Shown piece by piece: positions 26,232 through 33,961 of a DNA stretch of 64,000 nucleotides; the stretch's first letter is position 1; each line of letters opens with the position of its first letter. The position numbers and the translations under genes were made by a program. The stretch spans positions 62,001 to 126,000 of the forward strand of contig JRNA01000014.1 in NCBI GenBank assembly GCA_000758905.1, written 5' to 3'. This stretch comes from Clostridiales bacterium S5-A14a (lineage in GTDB: Bacteria; Bacillota; Clostridia; Peptostreptococcales; Anaerovoracaceae). The notes under the pieces were generated by a model. That model had not been told where the DNA came from and did no database searches. It saw only the letters and a program-made list of their open reading frames with translations.

Positions 26232-28397
26232 ATGAAATATACAATTTCCCATAAATCTAAGGGCCGAATTCGTATAAGATTTGACCGAAAAGTTATGACA
26301 ATTGAAGAAGCCTGCTATATGGAGAACTATTTCCTGTCTTTTGAATATGTTGAAAATGCAGATGTTAACAGAAGGAGCTGTGGAATAACTATATTTTACA
26401 ATCCAAAAGAATATGAATCTGATTTCATCTTATCCAAGTTTAAAAATTCACTTGGTGAATATTATTTTGACATGTCTATGGCAGATTCAATTTCAGAAGA
26501 TTTCAAGAGCAAATTGATCGAAGCAACATATTCGGAAAAGTTGACTCTTATGACATTTAACTATTTTGCTAAGAAACTTCTACCAATGCCCGTGCGTATC
26601 GCACTGACTATTATGGGATCTATCAAGTTCTTTAAGAAGGGCTTAGTATCTCTTAAAAATATGAAACTAGATGTTTCGGTGCTAGATGCACTTGCGATTG
26701 GAATATCAATGGCGCGCGGGAATTTTGCAACAGCAGGATCTGTGATGTACATGCTTAATACGGGCGAAGTCATGGAAGAGTGGACTCATCGAAAGTATGT
26801 TAATGATTTAGCTCAGGTCATGTCTTTGAATGTTGATAATGTTTGGAGAAAGAACGGAGATGTTGAAGAAAATATTCCTATCACATCAGTGAAGGAAGGG
26901 GATCTGATCGTATTAAGATGCTCGGATATAATCCCTCTAGATGGCGTGCTTGAGTCTGGTTTACTCAGTGTGAACCAGTCATCATTGACTGGCGAATCTC
27001 TACCTGTACACAAGTCAGAGGGAGCCTTCTTATATGGTGGAACAGTCGTCGAAGAGGGTGAAGGACTATTAAAGGTAACCTCAGTAGTTGGCCAGGGCAA
27101 GTATGATCGAATCGTGAAAATGATTGAGGACTCTGAAAAATTGAAGTCGGAAACTGAAGACAGAGCATTCCATCTTGCGGATAAACTAGTGCCATATTCA
27201 CTATTGGGATCGGCTTTGACATACTTAATAACACGAAACGCGTACAAAGCAATGGCATTTTTGATGGTTGATTTCTCATGCGCACTCAAACTTGCTATGC
27301 CGTTGACTGTTTTGTCAGCCATGAAGGAAGCCAATAAATATGGTATCTCAGTAAAAGGTGGAAAATTCCTTGAGAATGTTTCCCAGTCAGAGACGATTGT
27401 ATTCGACAAAACAGGAACGCTGACAAAGGCAACTCCTAAACTTGTGGATATAATTCCTTTTGATGGTATGGATGAGGTAGAACTCCTACGTTACGCGGCA
27501 TGCCTTGAGGAACATTATCCTCATTCGGTAGCTAACGCTGTTGTTACCGCTGCTGTCGAACGAGAGATACCCCATGATGAGATGCATTCAAAGGTTGAAT
27601 ATGTAGTTGCGCACGGAATCTCTAGCGAAATAGATGGTAAGAAGGCAATCATAGGCAGTTACCATTTTGTATTTGAGGATGAAAAAACCGAGATACCAAA
27701 GAACGAGATGGACAAATTCGATGAAATGCCTGATGAATTTACAAGGCTATACTTTGCGATGGATGGTGTGCTGAAGGGCGTTCTGTTTATCTTCGATCCT
27801 TTAAAGGAAGAAGCAAAGGAAGTTATCGAAGCTCTGCACAAATTAGGTTTCAGCCGAATTTGCATGATGACAGGTGACAACGAGAAGGCAGCAAGAACAA
27901 TTGCAAATGAATTAAGGTTGGATACCTTTAAAGCTGAATTGTTACCTGAGGATAAGGCAGGATATATTAGAGAAGAACACGATGCAGGAAGAAAGGTTGT
28001 GATGATTGGAGATGGCATCAATGATACTCCGGCACTTTCGGAAGCGGACGTAGGGATTGCCGTTCACGATGGAGCTGCGATTGCAAAAGAAATTTCCGAT
28101 ATCACAATTGCTACTTCAGATCTTAGAGCACTGATCCTTCTTAGGATAATCAGTGATAATATGATGGACAAAATAAATTCGAACTATCGATTTATTATAG
28201 GATTTAATTCTGCATTGATTGTGTCAGGACTTCTCGGAATCCTATCTCCAACTGCATCAGCACTGTTGCATAATATATCAACAGTAGTGGGAGGAATTAT
28301 GAGCACACGTCCTCTTCTAACATCCGATGATCTAACGGACCTTTTAGAGGAAGAATTTAGAAAATCAACACACGAGAAATTTAATATTGAAGAATAA
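26232..28397 (+). CDS. Heavy-metal P-type ATPase lacking the CPC motif
   Basis: A 721-residue P1B-like ATPase. Residues 1-~70 form a degenerate HMA-type domain ('SKGRIRIRFDRK') without the CxxC metal site. The actuator has 'SLTGES' (251-256), the phosphorylation site is 'DKTGTLT' with D392, and the hinge is 'GDGINDTPAL'. In the transport helix, the usual CPC is replaced by F-S-C (348-350, 'DFSCALKLAMP'), so only one of the two cysteines and no proline remain. Metal specificity is therefore uncertain. It is cotranscribed with the DUF6110 gene. Only a weak ribosome site ('AGGAAAA') precedes the ATG. Confidence 0.9.
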   Translation: MKYTISHKSKGRIRIRFDRKVMTIEEACYMENYFLSFEYVENADVNRRSCGITIFYNPKEYESDFILSKFKNSLGEYYFDMSMADSISEDFKSKLIEATYSEKLTLMTFNYFAKKLLPMPVRIALTIMGSIKFFKKGLVSLKNMKLDVSVLDALAIGISMARGNFATAGSVMYMLNTGEVMEEWTHRKYVNDLAQVMSLNVDNVWRKNGDVEENIPITSVKEGDLIVLRCSDIIPLDGVLESGLLSVNQSSLTGESLPVHKSEGAFLYGGTVVEEGEGLLKVTSVVGQGKYDRIVKMIEDSEKLKSETEDRAFHLADKLVPYSLLGSALTYLITRNAYKAMAFLMVDFSCALKLAMPLTVLSAMKEANKYGISVKGGKFLENVSQSETIVFDKTGTLTKATPKLVDIIPFDGMDEVELLRYAACLEEHYPHSVANAVVTAAVEREIPHDEMHSKVEYVVAHGISSEIDGKKAIIGSYHFVFEDEKTEIPKNEMDKFDEMPDEFTRLYFAMDGVLKGVLFIFDPLKEEAKEVIEALHKLGFSRICMMTGDNEKAARTIANELRLDTFKAELLPEDKAGYIREEHDAGRKVVMIGDGINDTPALSEADVGIAVHDGAAIAKEISDITIATSDLRALILLRIISDNMMDKINSNYRFIIGFNSALIVSGLLGILSPTASALLHNISTVVGGIMSTRPLLTSDDLTDLLEEEFRKSTHEKFNIEE

Positions 28398-28424
28398 TTA
28401 TTGAAAGGTTTGGACGTAACTATC

Positions 28425-28505
28425 ATGAAATCACATAAATTCTTTGCTTGGTTAACAGTTATTGCATTTATAATGACAATGATCACAGGCTATAAAAATA
28501 GATAA
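28425..28505 (+). CDS. Possible 26-residue membrane peptide
   Basis: An ATG-initiated ORF of 26 codons 27 nt after the P-type ATPase, encoding a short basic N-terminus 'MKSHKFFAW', a hydrophobic helix (~9-21) and a basic end 'GYKNR'. This looks like a single-pass small membrane protein. The ribosome site 'GAAAGG' is ~16 nt upstream, which is far, so expression is uncertain. Its position at the end of the metal ATPase operon suggests an accessory peptide. Confidence 0.35.
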   Translation: MKSHKFFAWLTVIAFIMTMITGYKNR

Positions 28506-28556
28506 TAGCATTACGACTATATAACAAAATATTAAAGTGTCTAGCAGATGAAGAAT

Positions 28557-28595
28557 AGGCTTATTGGCTTATATGCTTATAGGAGGCTTATAGGA
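28557..28595. repeat. Short GGCTTAT repeats
   Basis: GGCTTAT or GCTTATA recurs about four times within 40 bp downstream of the ATPase operon. It is one of several short intergenic repeats in this window, with no assigned role. Confidence 0.5.
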
Positions 28596-28610
28596 CAAAA
28601 ATAGTTTGTA

Positions 28611-28654
28611 AAAATCGCCATGAAGATTGAAATTTCAGTCCTCATGGCGATTTT
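28611..28654. terminator. Bidirectional terminator
   Basis: AAAATCGCCATGA (28611-28623) pairs with TCATGGCGATTTT (28642-28654) and the inner bases continue the stem. It separates the ATPase operon (+) from the UPF0210 operon (-). Confidence 0.88.
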
Positions 28655-28691
28655 AAGTTGCATTTAGCAGAATATTGATAATACATTGTCG

Positions 28692-30065
28692 TTAATTCTT
28701 CAAACTCTGAAGCGGTGCAGGGATTCTGCCGCCTCTTTGAATCATTTTAGAAGAGGATTGTTTATGCAGTTTCATAATGGGACCGCTGCCTAAGAGACCG
28801 CCGAAATTGAGTTCCTCGTCATCGGCGATACCGATTGCGGGGATCAACCTAACAGCCGTTGTCTTGGAATTGATCATACCTATTGCAGCCTCGTCCGCTA
28901 TTATTGCGGAAATTGTTTCAGCAGTTGTGTCTCCAGGGACTACAATCATATCAAGACCTACGGAGCAAACCGATGTCATAGCTTCAAGTTTTTCTATCGT
29001 GAGTGTTCCAGAGCGTGCTGCTGATATCATTCCAGCATCTTCTGTAACAGGTATGAATGCACCCGAGAGTCCACCTACACTTGAAGAAGCCATGACACCG
29101 CCTTTTTTGACAGCATCATTTAGCATGGCGAGTGCAGCAGTTGTACCGTGTGTACCACATTCCTCGAGACCTATTTCCTCTAGAATATGGGCAACTGAAT
29201 CACCAACTGCAGGTGTAGGTGCAAGAGATAAATCGACGATACCAAACGGAACGCCGAGCATTTCTGCAGCTTCACTTCCAACTAGCTGACCCATCCTGGT
29301 TATTTTGAAAGCAGTTTTTTTGATGACCTCGGCAACTTCATTCATAGTAGCTAAATCAAGATCACTGTTTGCATTCATCTTTGCAAGTGCAGAACGCACG
29401 ACACCAGGACCTGAAACGCCTACGCTCAAAACACAATCAGCTTCTCCAACTCCATGAAAAGCTCCTGCCATGAACGGATTGTCCTCAACAGCGTTGCAGA
29501 AAACCACAAGCTTCGCAGCACCGATACACTGACGATCAGCCGTTAACTTAGCCGCCTCTAATATTTTGTTGCCCATGATTGCAACTGAATCCATATTGAT
29601 GCCTGCCTTGGTAGCCCCGACATTCACAGACGAGCAAACGAATTCAGTTTCTGACAGGGCACGCGGAATAGACTCAATTAGCTCAAGGTCGCCTGCCGCG
29701 AATCCTTTTTGAACTAGGGCAGAGTATCCGCCCACAAAGTTTACTCCGAGAGTTTTGGCAGCCCTATCCAACGCTTTAGCATATTTCACAGGATCACCAC
29801 CGGAGATTGCGAGGAGCATTGAAATCGGCGTTACAGAAATTCGCTTATTTACAATTGGAATACCGTATTTTTTTTCGATTGACTCACCCACGGGAATGAG
29901 ATTCTTAGCCTTTGAAGTTATTTTGTTGTAAACCTTTTCGCAGGCACGGTCAATGTCCGTATCAGCACAATCAAGCAGAGAAATCCCCATAGTTATCGTT
30001 CTAATGTCGAGTTTCTCTTCCTGAATCATTTTGATGGTTTCCATAATATCTGTCATATTTAGCAT
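28692..30065 (-). CDS. UPF0210 (PFL/DUF711) family protein
   Basis: A 457-residue protein of the UPF0210 family, structurally related to pyruvate formate-lyase-like folds but lacking an assigned reaction. Typical stretches are '[13 protein letters not shown]', '[13 protein letters not shown]' and '[20 protein letters not shown]'. The start is ATG 30065, six bases after 'AGGGGTG'; a GTG at 30074 falls within that ribosome site. It follows the ACT-domain gene by 11 nt, an association conserved across many bacteria and archaea. Function is unknown. Confidence 0.92.
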   Translation of the reverse strand: MLNMTDIMETIKMIQEEKLDIRTITMGISLLDCADTDIDRACEKVYNKITSKAKNLIPVGESIEKKYGIPIVNKRISVTPISMLLAISGGDPVKYAKALDRAAKTLGVNFVGGYSALVQKGFAAGDLELIESIPRALSETEFVCSSVNVGATKAGINMDSVAIMGNKILEAAKLTADRQCIGAAKLVVFCNAVEDNPFMAGAFHGVGEADCVLSVGVSGPGVVRSALAKMNANSDLDLATMNEVAEVIKKTAFKITRMGQLVGSEAAEMLGVPFGIVDLSLAPTPAVGDSVAHILEEIGLEECGTHGTTAALAMLNDAVKKGGVMASSSVGGLSGAFIPVTEDAGMISAARSGTLTIEKLEAMTSVCSVGLDMIVVPGDTTAETISAIIADEAAIGMINSKTTAVRLIPAIGIADDEELNFGGLLGSGPIMKLHKQSSSKMIQRGGRIPAPLQSLKN

Positions 30066-30076
30066 AGCGTTCACCC

Positions 30077-30349
30077 CTAAATTCTGTGCATTGAGTCAAA
30101 AATATTTTGGTGCATAACGTGAACAACCATAGAAGGAACACGCTTTTCAAGATTTTTCTTCAGCGTATCAAGGTCAGTCGTAATTTGTGCAATGTCGATG
30201 ACCATAATCATACAAAAATACCCGTCGAGCACGCTTTGCGTCACCTCTATAACATTTGCTCCCGCATCTGCGCACCCTGTCGAAACGTTAGCCAAAATGC
30301 CAACCTGGTCCTTTCCTATAACCGTTACTACGGCACGTTCGTTTTTCAT
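30077..30349 (-). CDS. ACT-domain protein, UPF0237 family
   Basis: A 90-residue stand-alone ACT domain ('[18 protein letters not shown]', '[18 protein letters not shown]'), a small ligand-binding regulatory fold that usually senses amino acids. It is directly upstream of and presumably partners with the UPF0210 protein. The ligand is unknown. The ATG follows 'AAGGAG' spaced by about six bases. Confidence 0.93.
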   Translation of the reverse strand: MKNERAVVTVIGKDQVGILANVSTGCADAGANVIEVTQSVLDGYFCMIMVIDIAQITTDLDTLKKNLEKRVPSMVVHVMHQNIFDSMHRI

Positions 30350-30420
30350 TTTGCTCTCCTTTTGATTATATTTTTAAATTGTATATTACGAATTCTTATT
30401 CTTTCGCTTTCAAGTTGTGA

Positions 30421-31473
30421 TTAAAGTTTCTCAATTTCAACAAAATATTCGCCAGCCGCAAGTGAGTTATCAACCCTGAAAATGAATTGTATATGCGGGT
30501 ATTTATCAACAAAATACTTGCGATTCTCAGCTTTGTGGCCTATGAGGTTTGAGAAACTGGCGGGATTTGCACTGGCAATGACTCGCAACTTTTGATTGTC
30601 CGAAGCTTGATGTCTTAATTGATTCCCAAACAAATGAAGAAGCTGTTCTTCAATCGACTCCCTAGCCAGGGATCCTTCTACAAGTTGCCTGAATGCCGGA
30701 TGAAATGTCGTTCCCGTGAACTTGCCATCTCCAGAAATCAAATCTGAAGCCTTGAGTCCGATTCTGATTACATTGACACCTGAAGCATTTAAAACCTTGA
30801 GCATTTCCTTACTACGCCAGGCCGCCTCATCGAGAGTAAGTGGCTTATACTCACCTAATTTTACCATATCGAGAAGCTCTGTGTCTTCAATTACAATGGT
30901 AGGATATATGCGGGCAACATCTGGCATGATCTCCACTGTTTTGTGCGCCGACAAAATATCTGATTCGCGCGTGCTCTTTGGGAGCCCAACCATGAGCTGG
31001 ATTCCGAGTTTAAAACCTGTGCTCTTGATGAGGGAACAAGCCTTATAGATGTCTTTGGTGCTATGACCACGTTTTGAAGCAGCGAGCACATCATCGTCGA
31101 AAGATTGACAGCCAAGCTCAATCAAATCGACGCTATAATTTTTTAGATTTTCCAGGATCTCGTCGTTAATGCAGTCCGGCCTTGTTGAGAGGTGGATTTC
31201 TGAAACCAAACCCTTTGTTTTGTATTCGTAGGCGATTTTCAGATATTTTACCTGCTCCTCAATCGGTATTGCGGTGAAACTCCCACCGTAGAAGGCTACA
31301 TGAACGTTCGGCACATCGTCAAGAGTTGTCAGCCAGTCATCGATTGTGTTCCTGACTTCAGCTTCGGTTGGAGAAACTAGTTTTGAAGTAATCCTGCGCT
31401 GGTTGCAGAAAACACAGTCGTTTGGACAGCCTCTATGTGGTATGAAAATGGGTATAATCGCGTGTGTTTTCAT
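30421..31473 (-). CDS. Radical SAM protein, Elp3-like
   Basis: A 350-residue radical SAM enzyme with the 4Fe-4S motif CxxxCxxC in 'HRGCPNDCVFCNQRR' near residue 16, 'FYGGSFTAI', and 'GLQLMVGLPKST'-type downstream strands. The C-terminal region resembles the Elp3-like group but has no acetyltransferase domain, so it is not a full tRNA-modifying Elp3. The substrate is unknown. It lies between DUF6873 (14 nt upstream) and the ACT/UPF0210 pair (71 nt downstream) on the same strand. Confidence 0.87.
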   Translation of the reverse strand: MKTHAIIPIFIPHRGCPNDCVFCNQRRITSKLVSPTEAEVRNTIDDWLTTLDDVPNVHVAFYGGSFTAIPIEEQVKYLKIAYEYKTKGLVSEIHLSTRPDCINDEILENLKNYSVDLIELGCQSFDDDVLAASKRGHSTKDIYKACSLIKSTGFKLGIQLMVGLPKSTRESDILSAHKTVEIMPDVARIYPTIVIEDTELLDMVKLGEYKPLTLDEAAWRSKEMLKVLNASGVNVIRIGLKASDLISGDGKFTGTTFHPAFRQLVEGSLARESIEEQLLHLFGNQLRHQASDNQKLRVIASANPASFSNLIGHKAENRKYFVDKYPHIQFIFRVDNSLAAGEYFVEIEKL

Positions 31474-31487
31474 TTATGTAGAACCTC

Positions 31488-32264
31488 TTAATCCGTGCAC
31501 AAAATACTGCCTATGTCGCTCAGCTCCTTATTCTGAACCCAAGCAACGCTCAGTCCACAGCTATTGATAAAATCAGATATTTTTTTAAAATCTGGATGAG
31601 CTGATAAATCACCGTTAAATAAAACCGTATGTTTCTCTGATTTTATCTCTGAAACCCCATGGTCTGAGTGCACTAAGAAACCGAAGTCGATGCAAGTTTT
31701 TCCCGAATTTAGACTTTCCAAATCAAGATCGCTTGAAATAATGCCAGCACATCCTGCAAGAAATCCATATTCATACCCTGCAAGGGCGACATTTTTGTTT
31801 GAAATCAGCAGGACATCGGCACCTACGTTATTCAGAGCCTTAAAAATACCCATGTCTGAGGTTATAAAATTAGAAGGTCCAACTGGTAGCAGATTGCAGC
31901 GCGTATATCCCTGGGGCACGTCAACGAATTCAAGCCCATTTTGTTCTGCCCAATCGAGAATGTCGCTATCGCTGATCTTCAAATTGTGCACAAAATACTT
32001 GCCTGTCGCGCAGGCGTTATAGATTGCCTCATCAGGGTATTTATTCCCTAATTTTTTTATATCTCCGAAAAAAATCTTAGAGTTATTATTGCTAGTTGAA
32101 AATTCCATTTTGCATATAAAAATATCGGGATGTGTAGATACTGGTTTAGAAACCTGATCCGGATGATTCACTTTAACGATATTATAGCCACTTTGACGAA
32201 TAAAATTCTTGGTTTCATCGTAGGCGTTTGGTGAAATATATGCTGTTTTTTTCTGATTCCTCAA
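31488..32264 (-). CDS. DUF6873 (GME-fold) family protein
   Basis: A 258-residue protein that resembles guanidino-group-modifying-enzyme folds: 'VPQGYTRCNLLPVGPSNFIT' followed by 'SDMGIFKAL', and 'FNGDLSAHPDF'. The DUF6873 label is from memory. The reaction is unknown. The start is taken at TTG 32264, seven bases after GGAG; a TTG at 32276 would overlap that site. It is the first gene of the minus-strand operon with the radical SAM, ACT and UPF0210 genes. Confidence 0.75.
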   Translation of the reverse strand: MRNQKKTAYISPNAYDETKNFIRQSGYNIVKVNHPDQVSKPVSTHPDIFICKMEFSTSNNNSKIFFGDIKKLGNKYPDEAIYNACATGKYFVHNLKISDSDILDWAEQNGLEFVDVPQGYTRCNLLPVGPSNFITSDMGIFKALNNVGADVLLISNKNVALAGYEYGFLAGCAGIISSDLDLESLNSGKTCIDFGFLVHSDHGVSEIKSEKHTVLFNGDLSAHPDFKKISDFINSCGLSVAWVQNKELSDIGSILCTD

Positions 32265-32329
32265 TAGTAACTCCAAATTTATTATTTAAAATCACTTATT
32301 TGAATGGATAACTGATATGATTGACTATT

Positions 32330-32357
32330 GCGAGCTTTCGAGCTCGCATTTTTTAAA
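32330..32357 (+). terminator. Orphan terminator with UUCG loop
   Basis: GCGAGCT (32330-32336), TTCG loop, AGCTCGC (32341-32347), then ATTTTTT. Orientation is plus, yet no plus-strand gene precedes it; the DUF6873 operon runs away from it. Confidence 0.75.
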
Positions 32358-32459
32358 TAGAATAACTGAGATAATCATTTACAGTGCTTTTTTCAATTAT
32401 ACCATAAATTGAAAATAAAAAATAAAAATGATATTATTTTAGTTAATAAAAAATGAATT

Positions 32460-32599
32460 AATGTAAGTAGCGAAATGATAGCATTTAGGACGCATTTAGG
32501 CAGTGATAGGTAGTTGAATGATCACGTTTAGGGCGAATGTAGGTAGCGATAGGTAATTGAAGGATCGCGGTTAGGTTGCATATAGGTAGTGAGATGATT
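32460..32599. repeat. 43-bp degenerate tandem repeats before ung
   Basis: Full units at 32493-32535 and 32536-32578, a partial one before (32460-32492, lacking ~10 bp) and another running into the ung start (32579-32599). Each carries a core like TAGGTAGCGATAGGTA. The last copy supplies the only Shine-Dalgarno-like sequence of ung. The remaining gap from 32265 holds only the orphan terminator and AT-rich DNA. Confidence 0.8.
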
Positions 32600-33295
32600 A
32601 ATATTGGAAACAGTTGGGATGATATTTTAAAAGATGAGTTTAACAAGGAATATTACAAGGATCTTAGGCGGTTCCTATATGAGGAATATACGACGAGGAC
32701 GATTTACCCTGATATGAATGATATTTTTAATGCGTTAAAGACGACTGCGTATGAGGATGTTAAATGTGTGATCTTAGGACAGGATCCATATCATGGAGAG
32801 GGACAGGCTCATGGATATGCTTTTTCTGTACCGAATGGGGTGGCGCTACCGCCGTCGCTGAGAAACATTTTCAAGGAGCTGTACGGCGAGGAGCCCGCCT
32901 TTCACGCCTGGGCAGGCGAGAAACGGCGTGAAGGCCTCGCTGTGGACGGCGACCTGAGACCTTGGGCCAAGCGAGGCGTCCTGCTCCTGAACACCTGCCT
33001 CACGGTCAGGGCAGGACAGGCGGGCTCCCACCGTGGCAGAGGTTGGGAAACCCTAACCGACAAAATCATTTCCCTTATTAGCCAACGCGAAAAACCCTGC
33101 ACCTTTATACTCTGGGGAAATCCCGCGAGAGCCAAGAAAACTTTGATAGACAAAAACAAACACCTCATAGTCGAAGGCGTTCACCCGAGCCCACTCTCAG
33201 CACATAGAGGATTTTTCGGAGGAGGCTATTTTGTAAGGGTGAATAAATTCCTTGAAGAAATCGGAGAGGAGCCGATTGATTGGCGACTTGATTGA
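32594..33295 (+). CDS. ung: Uracil-DNA glycosylase
   Basis: A 233-residue family 1 uracil-DNA glycosylase that removes uracil from DNA. Catalytic Asp is in 'VILGQDPYHGEGQAHG', the later catalytic His in 'GVHPSPLSAHRGFF', and 'GVLLLNTCLTVRAGQAGSHR' is diagnostic. The middle of the gene is very GC-rich (121 of 180 bases G/C at 32881-33060) compared with about 40% around it, and encodes a charged insert 'EKRREGLAVDGDLRPWA' where many relatives are shorter. The start is ATG 32594 with a weak site inside the tandem repeat; TTG 32576 is possible. Confidence 0.95.
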   Translation: MINIGNSWDDILKDEFNKEYYKDLRRFLYEEYTTRTIYPDMNDIFNALKTTAYEDVKCVILGQDPYHGEGQAHGYAFSVPNGVALPPSLRNIFKELYGEEPAFHAWAGEKRREGLAVDGDLRPWAKRGVLLLNTCLTVRAGQAGSHRGRGWETLTDKIISLISQREKPCTFILWGNPARAKKTLIDKNKHLIVEGVHPSPLSAHRGFFGGGYFVRVNKFLEEIGEEPIDWRLD

Positions 33296-33400
33296 AGGAG
33301 TAGAACTTGAGATTTTTCTATCGATTTTATTTCCGATATGATATAATTAGAATTAACAAATTAATATAAATAAATTAGAATTTTTAAAGGAGGAAGTGCT

Positions 33401-33961
33401 ATGAAAGGACTACTGATACCTATTATTATCGTCGTTGTTTTGGTGATCATCGGACTTTGGATTGCTGGAACATACAATAAATTAGTTCGAAAGAGAAATA
33501 ACGCAAAAGAAGGCTTTTCGACGATGGATGTTTATCTCAAGAAAAGATTTGATATGATACCAAACCTGGTTGAAACGGTTAAGGGATATGCGACTCATGA
33601 GAGAGAAACTCTTGAAGCTGTAATGAGGGCAAGAAGTCAAGTAGCGACTGCAGGGACGTTTGATCAAAAGGTTGAGCATGAAAATATGCTAACAGGAGCT
33701 CTTGGTAGACTTTTTGCTGTAGCAGAGAATTATCCTGACCTCAAAGCAAATCAGAACTTCTTAAATCTTCAGGATCAACTGAAGAGTGTTGAGCAGGATA
33801 TCGCAAATTCAAGAAAATTCTACAATGGAACAGTCAAGGATCTCAACAACAGTATCGAGCAGTTTCCGAGCAATATCGTCGCAGGTATTTTTCACTTTGA
33901 AAAGATGCCTATGTTTGAAATAAACGAAGAGAGTAGAGAGAATGTTCAGGTTAAATTCTAA
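33401..33961 (+). CDS. lemA: LemA family protein
   Basis: A 186-residue protein with one N-terminal membrane helix (~3-24) and a four-helix cytosolic or external domain, with family motifs 'YNKLVRKRNNAKEGFSTMDV' and 'RFDMIPNLVETVKGYA'. The role of LemA is unclear. The ribosome site 'AAAGGAGGA' is strong. It overlaps the DUF2207 gene by 20 nt; LemA-DUF2207 pairs are common and likely form a membrane complex. Confidence 0.95.
   Translation: MKGLLIPIIIVVVLVIIGLWIAGTYNKLVRKRNNAKEGFSTMDVYLKKRFDMIPNLVETVKGYATHERETLEAVMRARSQVATAGTFDQKVEHENMLTGALGRLFAVAENYPDLKANQNFLNLQDQLKSVEQDIANSRKFYNGTVKDLNNSIEQFPSNIVAGIFHFEKMPMFEINEESRENVQVKF

Noticed and set aside
26813-27409. 198-codon minus-strand ORF inside the P-type ATPase
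   Set aside because: Covers the SLTGES and DKTGT coding region in reverse; a shadow ORF.
32460-32599. Possible CRISPR or attachment-site array
   Set aside because: Contiguous degenerate repeats without unique spacers, no integrase nearby.
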